The notes beneath the pieces are model-generated. The model had not been told where the DNA came from, ran no database searches, and saw nothing but the letters and a program-made list of their open reading frames with translations. Shown in pieces: positions 8,275 through 17,746 of a DNA stretch of 64,000 nucleotides. Within the stretch, counting starts at the first letter, position 1. Each line of letters starts with the position of its first letter. Source of the stretch: Micromonospora rifamycinica. Its GTDB lineage: Bacteria; Actinomycetota; Actinomycetes; Mycobacteriales; Micromonosporaceae. The position numbers were made by a program, and so were the translations under genes. Location: positions 4,340,001-4,404,000 of the forward strand of contig NZ_LT607752.1 of the NCBI RefSeq assembly GCF_900090265.1. Direction: 5' to 3'.

Positions 8275-8853
8275 TCAGGCCTGCCGGACGGCCTCGCCCT
8301 CGATCTCGATCTTGATCTTCTTGCCGACCAGCACGCCGCCGGTCTCCAGGGCGACGTTCCAGGTCAGACCGAAGTCCTCGCGGTCGATCTCCGTGCTGGC
8401 GGTGAAGCCGAACACGTCGGTGCCGAACGGGGTACGGCCGACGCCCTCGAACTCGACCTCCAGCTCGACCTGGCGGGTGACGCCCTTGATGGTCAGGTCA
8501 CCGAGCAGGACGAACTCGTTGCCGTCGCGGGACTTCACGGCGGTGCTGCGGTACTCCAGCGTCGGGAACTGCTCGACGTCGAGGAACTCGGGGCTGCGCA
8601 GGTGACCGTCCCGGTCCGCCTGGGCGGTGTTGATGCTGGCCGCCTGGATGGTGGCGGAGACCGCGGACTGCAACGGATCCTCGGCGACGGTGATGGTGGC
8701 GGTCGCGTCCGCGAACTCACCGCGTACCTTGCTGACCATCATGTGCCGGGCGACGAAGCCCACCCGCTTGTGCGCGGCATCCAGCAGGTAGGTGCCGGCA
8801 GCGGGGATGGTGAGGCCGTCCCAGTCGCGGGTAACCGACTCGGTGCTGGTCAT
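8275..8853 (-). CDS. YceI-family lipocalin-like protein
   Basis: 192 aa from ATG 8853, preceded by CGGAGG. It shows the YceI pattern: GTYLLDAAHKRVGFVARHMM at the start of the barrel, SINTAQADRDGHLRSPEFLD in the middle, and the LTIKGVTRQVELEVEF and TEIDREDFGLTWN strands. YceI proteins form a hydrophobic barrel that binds polyisoprenoids or other amphiphiles. No signal peptide is seen, so this member is probably cytoplasmic. It is divergently transcribed from a MarR regulator 98 bp away, which very probably controls it; this pairing is common in actinomycetes. Confidence 0.9.
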   Translation of the reverse strand: MTSTESVTRDWDGLTIPAAGTYLLDAAHKRVGFVARHMMVSKVRGEFADATATITVAEDPLQSAVSATIQAASINTAQADRDGHLRSPEFLDVEQFPTLEYRSTAVKSRDGNEFVLLGDLTIKGVTRQVELEVEFEGVGRTPFGTDVFGFTASTEIDREDFGLTWNVALETGGVLVGKKIKIEIEGEAVRQA

Positions 8854-8870
8854 GTAACTGCCCTCCGGAG

Positions 8871-8920
8871 ATTGTTTGCTAGCCCAACGACTGCTTGAGC
8901 AACTATAACCGCAGCAATAT
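8871..8920. promoter_or_regulatory. Candidate MarR operator in the YceI/marR divergent region
   Basis: An AT-richer pocket between the two start codons contains TTGTTTGCTAG, TGCT-TG-AGCA and AGCAATATT. These are TTGCT/AGCAA half sites in both orientations, as expected for a MarR-family operator. Reading leftwards, TATAGT could serve as a -10. The palindrome is imperfect, so exact boundaries are uncertain. Confidence 0.45.
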
Positions 8921-8951
8921 TCCCCGTGTCAACCACTGCTAGGATGTCCCC

Positions 8952-9458
8952 GTGGACGAGAATGTGTTCGACGATCCCCGGATCACCGCCGTCGGCCTCC
9001 TGGTCGAGGCGCACGCCGGCCTGACCGCCCGGTTCGCCGCGCAGTACGAGGAGCACGGCGTCTCCGCCGTCGAGTTCGAGGTGCTGATGCGCCTGGCCCG
9101 GTCGCCCGGCAACCAACTGCGGATGACCGACCTGGCCGCGCAGACCTCGCTGTCCACCAGCGGGGTCACCCGGGTGGTGGACCGGATGGAGCGCGACGGC
9201 CTGCTCCGCCGCCGGGCCTGCCCGTCCGACCGGCGCAGCTCGTACGCCGTGGTCACCCCGGCCGGTATGCAGCGGCTGGACGAGACACTGCCCGGCCACC
9301 TGCGGATCATCGAGCAGTGGTTCACCGGCCAGCTCACCCCCGCGACCCTCGCCGCCCTGCTGGACGGCCTGCGTCAGGTACGCGACGCGGTCCACCCCGG
9401 CGCCACCGCCGGCAGCACCGACCGGGCACCCACCGACGAGCCGCCGGCCGACTGCTGA
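8952..9458 (+). CDS. MarR-family transcriptional regulator
   Basis: 168 aa. The winged-helix core is clear: GVSAVEFEVLMRLARSPG, then MTDLAAQTSLSTSGVTRVVD (recognition helix), then the DRRSSYAVVTPAG wing. MarR dimers bind palindromes between divergent genes and release them on binding phenolic or oxidant ligands. Its divergent neighbour is the yceI-like gene, the probable target along with its own promoter. The C-terminal 20 residues are a disordered Thr/Pro tail. Cys residues are present in the wing region (RRRACPSDRRS) and at the very C-terminus, so thiol sensing is possible but not shown. Confidence 0.88.
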   Translation: MDENVFDDPRITAVGLLVEAHAGLTARFAAQYEEHGVSAVEFEVLMRLARSPGNQLRMTDLAAQTSLSTSGVTRVVDRMERDGLLRRRACPSDRRSSYAVVTPAGMQRLDETLPGHLRIIEQWFTGQLTPATLAALLDGLRQVRDAVHPGATAGSTDRAPTDEPPADC

Positions 9459-9726
9459 CCCATCCACCGTCGGGCACCCACGACCCACCGTCGGACGCCG
9501 CGACCGCACCGGCAGAAAAAGCGGCAGAACCCGACGGGGCCACCGGACGCACGCGCGCTGATAACCACAAAACGGACGCCCCGGCTGGCTAGCCTTCATC
9601 GCGCGGGGGAGCACCGGGGGGTGCCGGCGCGAGCGATTGAGCGAGGGGTTTGACCAGGGGGCTTCTTCGCTCGCGCCACCCCCGCGTCCACAAGACGGGC
9701 GGCTGTCCCCGTCCACCCGGTCGCGG

Positions 9727-12369
9727 CTATCCCAGCAGCCGCTCCTCCGCCGGCAGCAACCGGATGCCGGCGTGCCGGCAGGCCAGCGCCAACCGCTCCC
9801 TCGCCTCGGCGGAGCCGGTGCTCGCGGCCAGCCCGACCAGCGCCTCGATCACGTCCCGCCGGTCCTGCCCGGCCGCACCGGCGGTCACCGCCACCGCGAA
9901 CCACTCCGCCGCCAGCTCCCGGTCCCCCCGGTGCTGCGCCATGGTGGCCTCGATCAACGCGCACACCCCCTCCTCCGGCCGGACCGGCCCGTCCCCGACC
10001 GGACGTGCCCCGGGCAGCGCCTCCCCGGCCGTCCCCGCCTCCACAGCGGCCCGGGACGGGGACGGCCCCGCCCGGCCGTCGCAGCGCAGCTCGGCCAGGA
10101 CCTCGGCGGCCTCCTCCAGCCGGCCCGACCGGGCCAGCGCCAGCCCGACCGTGCCCAGCACCTGCCGCCGGTGCCCCGGATCACCCACTCCGGCCAGCGC
10201 CGCGATCACCCGCCGGCCCTGCTCCACCGCGTCGCTGTAGCGACCCGCCAGCCGGGCCACCTCGGCCAGGTCGGCGCGGGCCAGCAGGCGCAGCCGGGAC
10301 TCCCCGCAGTGGGCCGCCAACCGGTCCACCGCGGCGAGCCGACGCCGGGCCGCCGGCAGGTCACCGAGGCGGATCTCGTGCCAGGCCAGATGGTGCTGGG
10401 CGACCGCCATGTCCCGGGTCCGGCCGTGCCGGGTGGCCAGCGTCAGCACCGAGTGGGCCTGCTCGGCCGCCTCGTCGTACGAGCCGGTGACGACCAGCAG
10501 GGTGCCGAGGATGCTCCGCGCCGCCAGCTCACCGGCCACGTCGGCCCGCCCGGCCAGCACCGCGAGCGCGGCCCGGACGGCGGGCAGTTCCTGCGCCGCC
10601 GCGCCGTGTCCGGCGGCGAGCCGGGCCACCCCGAGCGCCGCCCAGGCCCGTAGCACCGGATCGGCGTGTGCGGTACGGGGGTCCGCGAGCAGCCGGCGCA
10701 ACCACTGCCGGCCGCTGACGTCCCGCCCCCGCATCCGCCACCAGCGGGGCAGCGCGGCGGCCAGTCGCAGGGCCGTGTCCGGATCGTCCCGGGCGGCGTG
10801 CGCCAGCGCCGCGCCGATGTCACCCGTCGCCTCGTCGAGCCGCCGCACAGCGCTGGAGTGTCGCGCCCCGACCAGATCCGGCGCGGTGCGGGTCACCAGC
10901 CGGGTGATCACCACCGCATGCCGGCGGCGGGCGGCGGTCAGCTCACCCCGGCCGGCGGCCTGCTCGATGGCGTACTCGCGGACCGCGTCGAGCAGGCGGA
11001 ACCGCAGCGGCCCGGCACCCCGGACACTGGCCAGGCCCAGCTCGACCAACCGGTCCAGCAGGGGCACCGGATCGACCGGCGCCGCCGGATCCCGGTCGGC
11101 CTCGTCGACGAGCAGCTCCTCGGCCAGCTCCACCGACCACCGGTTGGCGAAGACGGAGAGCCGGCGCAGCGCCGCCTGCTCCCCGGCGTCGAGCAGCCGG
11201 TAACTGGTGGCCACCGCCTCCCGCAGGGTCACCGCCACCGCCGTCCGGGCCGGTTCGGCGGTACGGCCCGGCGGCGCGGCCTCCCAGCCCCGCCCGCCCA
11301 GGTCCGGGCCGGCCAGGTCGAGCACCCGGTCGCCGTACCGGCCGAGCAGTTCGGGCAGGTCGAGGATCCGCCCCCGGGCCGCCATCAGCTCGATCGCCAG
11401 GGGCAGCCCGTCGAGTCGACGGACCAGCGCGGTGAGGGCGGGTAGCTCGTCCGGGCCGGGCGGCTCCGGGCGGACCCGGGTCAGCCGGGCGGTGAACAGG
11501 GCCGCCGCCGGCCAGCGGGCCAGCTCGTCCGGGTCGACCACGCCGGCCGGGGGCACCTCCAGCGGGGCGACCGGGCGGACGAGCTCCCCCGGGATGCCGA
11601 CCGGGTGTCGACCGGTCACCACCACCCGCAGGGTGGGCACCGCCGTGACGAGCAGGTGCAGCACCTCGGCCACCGGGTCGGGCGCCCGCTCGACCGCGTC
11701 CACCAGCAGCAGCGCCGGCCGGCCCCGGAGCCGGGCGGCCAACTCGGCGAGCCGGGCCGCGCCGAGCACCGCGCAGGCCGCGGCGAGCACGTCGTTGGCG
11801 TCGGAGCCGACACCGATCAGCACGCCGGCCACCCCGCCGGGATGGGCGTCGGCCACCGCGTGCGCCACCGCCAGGGCGAGTGCGGTCTTGCCGACCCCGG
11901 CCAGGCCGACCAGGCTCAGCACCGGCGGCCAGCCGTCGCCGGTCAGCAGCCCGGCCAGCTCGTCCAGTTCCCGTTCCCGACCGATCAGCTCGACCGCCGG
12001 GGGCAGCGCCATCGGCGTACCCGGAAGGTCGAGGTCGCGGCGGGCGGCGCCGGTGGGGGCCGGGCGGTGCGGGAGCCCGGCGGTGGGCGGCTCGGCCGGG
12101 TCGACGGCGGCCGTGCCGCGGGCACTGGCGAGGAAGCCGGCCCGGGCCGTGCCGGTCAGGCCGAGCGCCCCGGCGAGCAGCTCGGCGGTGGTCCGCTGCG
12201 GCCGATGTGCCCGGCCGCGTTCCAGGTCACGGATCGTCCGCACGCCGACCCCGGCCCGCTGGGCGAGGTCGGCCTGGGTGAGACCGGCGGCCAGGCGGTG
12301 GGACCGCACCAGCTCCCCGATCGGGGTGGGACCACCCGTGCCCGCCGAGTGATCATGATCCGGAGTCAT
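9727..12369 (-). CDS. Large HTH-STAND-TPR transcriptional regulator
   Basis: 880 aa from ATG 12369. Residues about 15-70 are an XRE helix-turn-helix (VRSHRLAAGLTQADLAQRAG, RTIRDLERGRAHRPQ). A NB-ARC/STAND ATPase follows: P-loop GLAGVGKT at 155-162, a Walker-B-like ALLLVDAVE, and GLPLAIELMAARG. An arm region (LLDAVREYAIEQA) leads to about 350 residues of Ala/Leu-rich helical TPR-like repeats. The layout matches the AfsR/LuxR-like predicted ATPase regulators of actinomycetes, with XRE in place of a SARP domain. Such proteins sense a ligand through the TPR array and use nucleotide exchange to switch. It is monocistronic; targets are unknown. Confidence 0.85.
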   Translation of the reverse strand: MTPDHDHSAGTGGPTPIGELVRSHRLAAGLTQADLAQRAGVGVRTIRDLERGRAHRPQRTTAELLAGALGLTGTARAGFLASARGTAAVDPAEPPTAGLPHRPAPTGAARRDLDLPGTPMALPPAVELIGRERELDELAGLLTGDGWPPVLSLVGLAGVGKTALALAVAHAVADAHPGGVAGVLIGVGSDANDVLAAACAVLGAARLAELAARLRGRPALLLVDAVERAPDPVAEVLHLLVTAVPTLRVVVTGRHPVGIPGELVRPVAPLEVPPAGVVDPDELARWPAAALFTARLTRVRPEPPGPDELPALTALVRRLDGLPLAIELMAARGRILDLPELLGRYGDRVLDLAGPDLGGRGWEAAPPGRTAEPARTAVAVTLREAVATSYRLLDAGEQAALRRLSVFANRWSVELAEELLVDEADRDPAAPVDPVPLLDRLVELGLASVRGAGPLRFRLLDAVREYAIEQAAGRGELTAARRRHAVVITRLVTRTAPDLVGARHSSAVRRLDEATGDIGAALAHAARDDPDTALRLAAALPRWWRMRGRDVSGRQWLRRLLADPRTAHADPVLRAWAALGVARLAAGHGAAAQELPAVRAALAVLAGRADVAGELAARSILGTLLVVTGSYDEAAEQAHSVLTLATRHGRTRDMAVAQHHLAWHEIRLGDLPAARRRLAAVDRLAAHCGESRLRLLARADLAEVARLAGRYSDAVEQGRRVIAALAGVGDPGHRRQVLGTVGLALARSGRLEEAAEVLAELRCDGRAGPSPSRAAVEAGTAGEALPGARPVGDGPVRPEEGVCALIEATMAQHRGDRELAAEWFAVAVTAGAAGQDRRDVIEALVGLAASTGSAEARERLALACRHAGIRLLPAEERLLG

Positions 12370-12493
12370 GGGCAGGAAGGGTACGGACGGGATACGACGC
12401 CGAGCAGTCCTTCGTCGGCCTACTGACGCAAGGCTGCGGATACCCGACAAACCACCGTCGGCGCGCTGCGCCCGGCCCGGTCGGCCGGTACGG

Positions 12494-13642
<1,149 letters not shown>

Positions 13643-13713
13643 CGGTTCCTCCTGTCCGGGTGCCTCCCCGGGCGCTCGTGACGCCGGGGCGGCGGGTGGG
13701 GTTGCGCGGCCGG

Positions 13714-15246
13714 TCAGACCGGGGTGACGCCGTGCCGGCGGTGGGAGAAGTGCCGGTCCTTGCTCCGCGCGGCGGTGAACCGGCGGACCAGCTCGGCACG
13801 TAGCTCGTGCGGTTCGACGATCGTGTCGATCACCAGCTCGCTGGCGAGCCGGACCACGTCGATGTCCCGCTCGTACTCGGCCCGCCTGGCGGCGACGAAG
13901 GCGGCCCGCTCGGCCTCGTCGGCGATCGCCGCGATCTTGTTGGCGTAGACGGCGTTGACGGCGGCCTCGGCCCCCATCACCGCGATCTTCGCGGTGGGCA
14001 GGGCGATCGTCGCGTCCGGCTCGAACCCGGGGCCGGCCATCGCGTACAGGCCCGCGCCGTACGCCTTGCGGACCACCACACAGATCTTGGGTACGGTCGC
14101 CTCGGAGATCGCGGTGATCATCTTGGCCCCGTGCCGGATGATGCCCTGCTTCTCCACCGCGCTGCCGACCATGAACCCGGGCACGTCGCTGAGGAACAGC
14201 AGCGGCACGTTGAACGCGTCGCAGAGCTGCACGAACCGGGTCGCCTTGTCGGCCGAGTCGACGAAGAGCACCCCGCCCTTGAACATCGAGTTGTTGCCCA
14301 CCACGCCGACGACCTGGCCGTCCAGCCGGCCGAACCCGATGGTCAGCTCCTTCGCCCAGAGCGCCTGGATCTCGAAGAACGAACCGTCGTCGAGCAGGCC
14401 CTTGACGTACCGGCGCATGTCGAACGCCTGCCGCTCGCTGGCCGGCACCAGGGCGGCGAGGTCGGCCTTGGCCGGCGCGGCGACGGCCGGGGCGGCCGGT
14501 GGCTGCTGCCGCCAGTTCGACGGGAGGTAGGACAGGTAGGTCTTCACCACGTCGAGCGCGTCGGCCTCGGTCCTGCACAGGAAGTGACCCACGCCGGACT
14601 CGGCGCAGTGCACCCGGGCCCCGCCCATCGCCTCCAGGGTGGTCTTCTCCCCGGTGACCATCTCGACCATCCGGTCGGAGCCGAGGTACATGCTGGCGTT
14701 GCCCTCGACCATGGCCACCACGTCGCAGAACGCCGGGATGTACGCCCCACCGGCGGCGCTCGGCCCGAACAGCGCGCAGACCTGCGGGATCGCCCCGGAG
14801 GCGCGGACCTGGTTCCAGAAGATCTTGCCGGCGCCACGGGGACCGGGGAAGAGGTCGACCTGGTCGGTGATCCGGGCGCCGGCCGAGTCGACCAGGTAGA
14901 CCATCGGCACGCCGGTCGAGTAGGCCCGCTCGATGATCCTGATGATCTTTTCGACGGTGCGTGCGCCCCAGCTGCCGGCCTTGACCGTGGAGTCGTTGGC
15001 CATCAGGCAGACCGGCCGACCGTCGATGGTGGCGGTGCCGGTGACCACGCCGTCGGCGGGCAGCCCCTCGGCCAGCGCGTTGGCATAGAGGCCGTCCTCG
15101 ACGAACGAGCCCTCGTCGACCAGGATGGCGACCCGCTCCCGGGCGAAGAGCTTGCCCTTGCCGGCGTTTGCCGCATGGTATTTGTCGGCCCCGCCGGAAC
15201 GGGCGCGCTTGCGCAGCTGCTCCAGTGCCGCACCGTCGAGCGTCAC
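13714..15246 (-). CDS. accD1: Acyl-CoA carboxylase carboxyltransferase (beta) subunit, AccD1-like
   Basis: 510 aa from GTG 15246, with GAGGGGG 5 nt upstream. It transfers CO2 from carboxybiotin to an acyl-CoA. Both crotonase-like halves are present: the N half with MVYLVDSAGARITDQVD and FGPSAAGGAYIPAFCD, the C half with FLSDVPGFMVGSAVEKQGII and YGAGLYAMAGPGFEPD. An Ala/Pro-rich linker separates them. Close similarity to methylcrotonyl-CoA carboxylase beta (GASRLYFE-type replaced by EDGLYANALAEG) and location beside acyl-CoA dehydrogenase, HMG-CoA lyase and biotin carboxylase argue for leucine catabolism. A palindrome at 15317-15326 may be its operator. Confidence 0.85.
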   Translation of the reverse strand: MTLDGAALEQLRKRARSGGADKYHAANAGKGKLFARERVAILVDEGSFVEDGLYANALAEGLPADGVVTGTATIDGRPVCLMANDSTVKAGSWGARTVEKIIRIIERAYSTGVPMVYLVDSAGARITDQVDLFPGPRGAGKIFWNQVRASGAIPQVCALFGPSAAGGAYIPAFCDVVAMVEGNASMYLGSDRMVEMVTGEKTTLEAMGGARVHCAESGVGHFLCRTEADALDVVKTYLSYLPSNWRQQPPAAPAVAAPAKADLAALVPASERQAFDMRRYVKGLLDDGSFFEIQALWAKELTIGFGRLDGQVVGVVGNNSMFKGGVLFVDSADKATRFVQLCDAFNVPLLFLSDVPGFMVGSAVEKQGIIRHGAKMITAISEATVPKICVVVRKAYGAGLYAMAGPGFEPDATIALPTAKIAVMGAEAAVNAVYANKIAAIADEAERAAFVAARRAEYERDIDVVRLASELVIDTIVEPHELRAELVRRFTAARSKDRHFSHRRHGVTPV

Positions 15247-15316
15247 GCCGACCCCCTCGCACCGTGGACGCGCCCGACCGCCGTACGGCGTCGTCGTCGC
15301 CACGCCGACCAACCTG

Positions 15317-15326
15317 AACGATCGTT
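15317..15326. promoter_or_regulatory. Candidate TetR-type operator upstream of accD1
   Basis: Perfect 10-bp palindrome AACGATCGTT, 71 bp before the accD1 start and next to a possible TAGCCT -10 element on the minus strand. It fits TetR-family liu/acyl-CoA regulators. The TetR gene at 20158-20772 is the obvious candidate binder. I saw no second copy near the other cluster genes. Confidence 0.45.
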
Positions 15327-15379
15327 AGGCTAGCGCATCCGGCACCCACCCGACCACCCGACCGACTTCCCACCAAGAT

Positions 15380-15410
15380 ATTGATAGTGAACTATCAATG
15401 TGGCTACGCT
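15380..15410 (+). promoter_or_regulatory. Snapalysin promoter overlapped by a perfect palindrome
   Basis: A 20-bp perfect inverted repeat (ATTGATAGT-GA-ACTATCAAT, 15380-15399) overlaps a good -35 box TTGATA at 15381-15386. An 18-bp spacer leads to the -10 box TACGCT at 15405-15410. The start codon is 31 bp further on. The arrangement predicts control by a dimeric regulator; LysR-type T-N11-A spacing is contained within the palindrome. Confidence 0.75.
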
Positions 15411-15440
15411 CCTGACACCCCCTCCGGATTGGAGTGAGCC

Positions 15441-16010
15441 ATGAACTCACGCGTCAAGCGCCTCGCCGTCGCCGCCCTGGCGACGGCCACCGCGACCCTC
15501 GGCCTCACGGTCGCCAACCCCGCGCCCGCCTCCGCCGCGATGACCATCTGCTACAACACCAGCCAGGCACCGAGCTACGCGGGCATCGCCAACCAGGCCG
15601 CCTCGATCTGGAACAACGCCACCAACAACCTCACGCTGACCGCGAACTGCGGCACCAACCTGCGGATCTACCAGATCACCGGCGGCGGCTCGTACGCCCA
15701 GCGCACCAGCCTCGGCAACGGCCGGGTCTACATCGACACCCAGCAGGCCGCCCAGTACAGCCCGCTGCGGATCATGACCCACGAGATCGGGCACATCCTC
15801 GGCCTGCCCGACAACTACAACGGCAACTGCGCGATCCTGATGTCCGGCGGCAGCGCCGGCACCAGCTGCACCAACCCGTACCCGAGCACCGCCGAGGCGA
15901 ACCGGGTCACCAGCCTGTTCGCCGGCACCCTCAGCGCCGGTGAGCGGAGCAGCAGCACCGGCAGCCAGGTCTTCAAGGACAGCTGGCCGGCGCTGCTCAC
16001 CGTGGGCTGA
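15441..16010 (+). CDS. snpA: Snapalysin-family secreted zinc metalloprotease
   Basis: 189 aa from ATG 15441, with GGAGTG upstream. Residues 1-32 are a clear Sec signal peptide (RVKRLAVAALATATATLGL, cleaved after ASA). The mature protein has the snapalysin zinc motif HEIGHILGLPD at 114-124, with His114, His118 and Asp124 as expected metal ligands and Glu115 as catalytic base. Several Cys residues (37, 70, 130, 147) could form disulfides. Snapalysins are small extracellular proteases, typically preferring Tyr/Phe at P1'. In Streptomyces the gene is usually next to a divergent LysR regulator. Here none is adjacent and the gene sits inside the acyl-CoA catabolic cluster, suggesting insertion. Confidence 0.92.
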   Translation: MNSRVKRLAVAALATATATLGLTVANPAPASAAMTICYNTSQAPSYAGIANQAASIWNNATNNLTLTANCGTNLRIYQITGGGSYAQRTSLGNGRVYIDTQQAAQYSPLRIMTHEIGHILGLPDNYNGNCAILMSGGSAGTSCTNPYPSTAEANRVTSLFAGTLSAGERSSSTGSQVFKDSWPALLTVG

Positions 16011-16028
16011 CCCGCGACGCGAGCCGAC

Positions 16029-16057
16029 GGAGGGGCCGGCAGCACGCCGGCCCCTCC
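16029..16057 (+). terminator. Hairpin terminator after snapalysin
   Basis: A perfect 12-bp GC-rich stem (16029-16040 with 16046-16057) and 5-nt loop, 18 bases after the snapalysin stop codon. Confidence 0.8.
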
Positions 16058-16107
16058 CCGCGCGTCCCGCGCCCCACGCGCCTCCCGCGCCCCGCGCAGC
16101 CGACCGG

Positions 16108-17022
16108 TCAGTGGGCGGTCAGCCGGGTACGCGGCCCGGCCCGCAGTACCCCGGACGGCAGCCGCTTGCCCAGCATCTCCTCGGCCAACTCGGCCACCGC
16201 GATCAGGGCGTCCAGGTCGATACCGGTGTCGATGCCCATGTCGTGCAGCATGTGCACCGCCTCCTCGGTGGCCAGGTTCCCGCTCGCCCCCGGCGCGTAC
16301 GGGCAGCCGCCCAGGCCGCCGACGCTGGCGTCGAACTCGGTGATGCCCAGCTCCAGGGCGGTCAGCAGGTTCGCCAACGCGGTGCCCCGGGTGTTGTGGA
16401 AGTGCAGCAGCACCGGCACGTCGGGCTCCCGGTCACGGACGGCGGTGACCAGCTCCCGGACCCGTCGGGGCGTACCCATGCCGGTGGTGTCGCCGAACGC
16501 GACCCGGTCCGCGCCGTCGCGGACCACCCGCTCGACGATCCCGGCGACCCGCCCCGGATCGACGTCCCCCTCGTACGGGCAGCCGAAACTGGTCGCCACG
16601 ATCACCTCGGCCCGCGCACCCGCGCCGTGCAGCAGGTCGATCAGCTCGGCGATGTCGTCGAGGGACTCGGCGGTGGAGCGGTTGACGTTGCGCCGGTTGT
16701 GCGTGTCGCTGGCCGACACCACCACCTCGATCTCGGTGAAGCCGGCCGCCAGTGCCCGCTGCGCACCCCGGGTGTTGGGCACCAGCGCCGAGTAGCGGAC
16801 CCCCTCGACCCGGTCGGCCCGCCGCCACACCTCGTCGGCGTCGGCCATCTGCGGGATCGCCTTCGGATGCACGAACGACACCGCCTCGATCCGGCGGACC
16901 CCCGTGCCGGACAGGGCGTCGAGCAGCCGCACCTTGGCCTCGGTGGGGACCGGCTCCTCGTTCTGGAGGCCGTCGCGCGGCCCGACCTCCCGGATCGACA
17001 CCGCCGCTGGCATCTGACTCAT
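16108..17022 (-). CDS. hmgL: Hydroxymethylglutaryl-CoA lyase
   Basis: 304 aa from ATG 17022, with AGGTGA 4-5 nt upstream. A TIM-barrel aldolase of the HMGL-like family that cleaves 3-hydroxy-3-methylglutaryl-CoA to acetoacetate and acetyl-CoA, the last step of leucine degradation. Diagnostic segments are REVGPRDGLQNE (metal-binding Asp and Arg), SFVHPKAIPQMADADEV, the LHFHNTRGTALAN metal His residues and GGLGGCPYAPGASGN carrying the catalytic Cys. The gene is on the same strand as accD1 and the biotin carboxylase but is separated from both by inserted genes, so it needs its own promoter. The name follows the Streptomyces hmgL convention. Confidence 0.9.
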   Translation of the reverse strand: MSQMPAAVSIREVGPRDGLQNEEPVPTEAKVRLLDALSGTGVRRIEAVSFVHPKAIPQMADADEVWRRADRVEGVRYSALVPNTRGAQRALAAGFTEIEVVVSASDTHNRRNVNRSTAESLDDIAELIDLLHGAGARAEVIVATSFGCPYEGDVDPGRVAGIVERVVRDGADRVAFGDTTGMGTPRRVRELVTAVRDREPDVPVLLHFHNTRGTALANLLTALELGITEFDASVGGLGGCPYAPGASGNLATEEAVHMLHDMGIDTGIDLDALIAVAELAEEMLGKRLPSGVLRAGPRTRLTAH

Positions 17023-17196
17023 GGTCACCTCACTGTGACATCGGGTCGCCGGAGGATTCCCCTGCGGCGTCGTCCCTCGTGGGTGACGACGGCGCAGGAC
17101 GCCGGACGACCGGTGGTCCCACCAGGGAACCACTACGCCGGCCACGACCGCCACGCCGACCCGGTGTCGGGCCGGTCGTGGCCCGACACCGGGCGG

Positions 17197-17403
17197 TCAA
17201 CGCCGCGCCCCCTCCACCAGCTCGGCGGTGCTGCGCAACGCCGCCGCGACGGCACCCGCCCAGCCGGCCGCGTCCTCGCGGCCCAGCAGCAGCGCCATCG
17301 CCACCGCCCCCTCCGCGAAGAGCGCCGTCGACCGCAGGCACCGGCCCACCCGACGACGGTCCGGGCGCGGACGCGCGCCTCCGACCGGTCTTCCGCTTCC
17401 CAT
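17197..17403 (-). CDS. Small hypothetical helical protein, 68 aa
   Basis: Starts at ATG 17403 with AGGTGGAG directly upstream and ends at TGA 17197. The first 25 residues are Arg/Gly-rich. The remainder is one or two amphipathic helices (LFAEGAVAMALLLGREDAAG, AAALRSTAELVEGARR) with high G/C third positions. I do not recognise it. It lies between hmgL and the unknown plus-strand gene, and may be an accessory gene brought in with that neighbour or an old cluster remnant. No membrane segment long enough to be convincing. Confidence 0.4.
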   Translation of the reverse strand: MGSGRPVGGARPRPDRRRVGRCLRSTALFAEGAVAMALLLGREDAAGWAGAVAAALRSTAELVEGARR

Positions 17404-17746
17404 CTTCTCCACCTCTGCGGACGCAGTACCCGCCGGGGGAACCCCGGCGGAGGCGTGCCCGGCCCGCCGTTCCACCCGTCGACGCCGGGCCGCCGCACGA
17501 CAGGCACAACGACCGGTCGGGCCGCCCAGCACGGCCTTCTGGCCGGGCAGCGGCCGGCCCTACCCGGCCAAAGTGGAGGGTGGTCGGACGCTTCCGGGGC
17601 AACGGATACCGCGTCGGCGACCACAGCGTCCTACCCGGACAACCACCCGGCCAGAAACCCGCCACGGGTATTGAAGAAGCCGGTCATCATGGCGGGATGC
17701 GGATACGAACGAATCCCGGTCCGGCAGCTCGGCGAAAGGTCCGCGC
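17404..17746. other. Intergenic stretch in the interrupted liu cluster
   Basis: 343 bases between the divergent 68-aa gene and the 288-aa gene. I see no convincing coding frame; the last 60 bases are comparatively AT-rich (ATTGAAGAAGCCGG region) and probably hold the promoter of the plus-strand gene. Confidence 0.4.
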
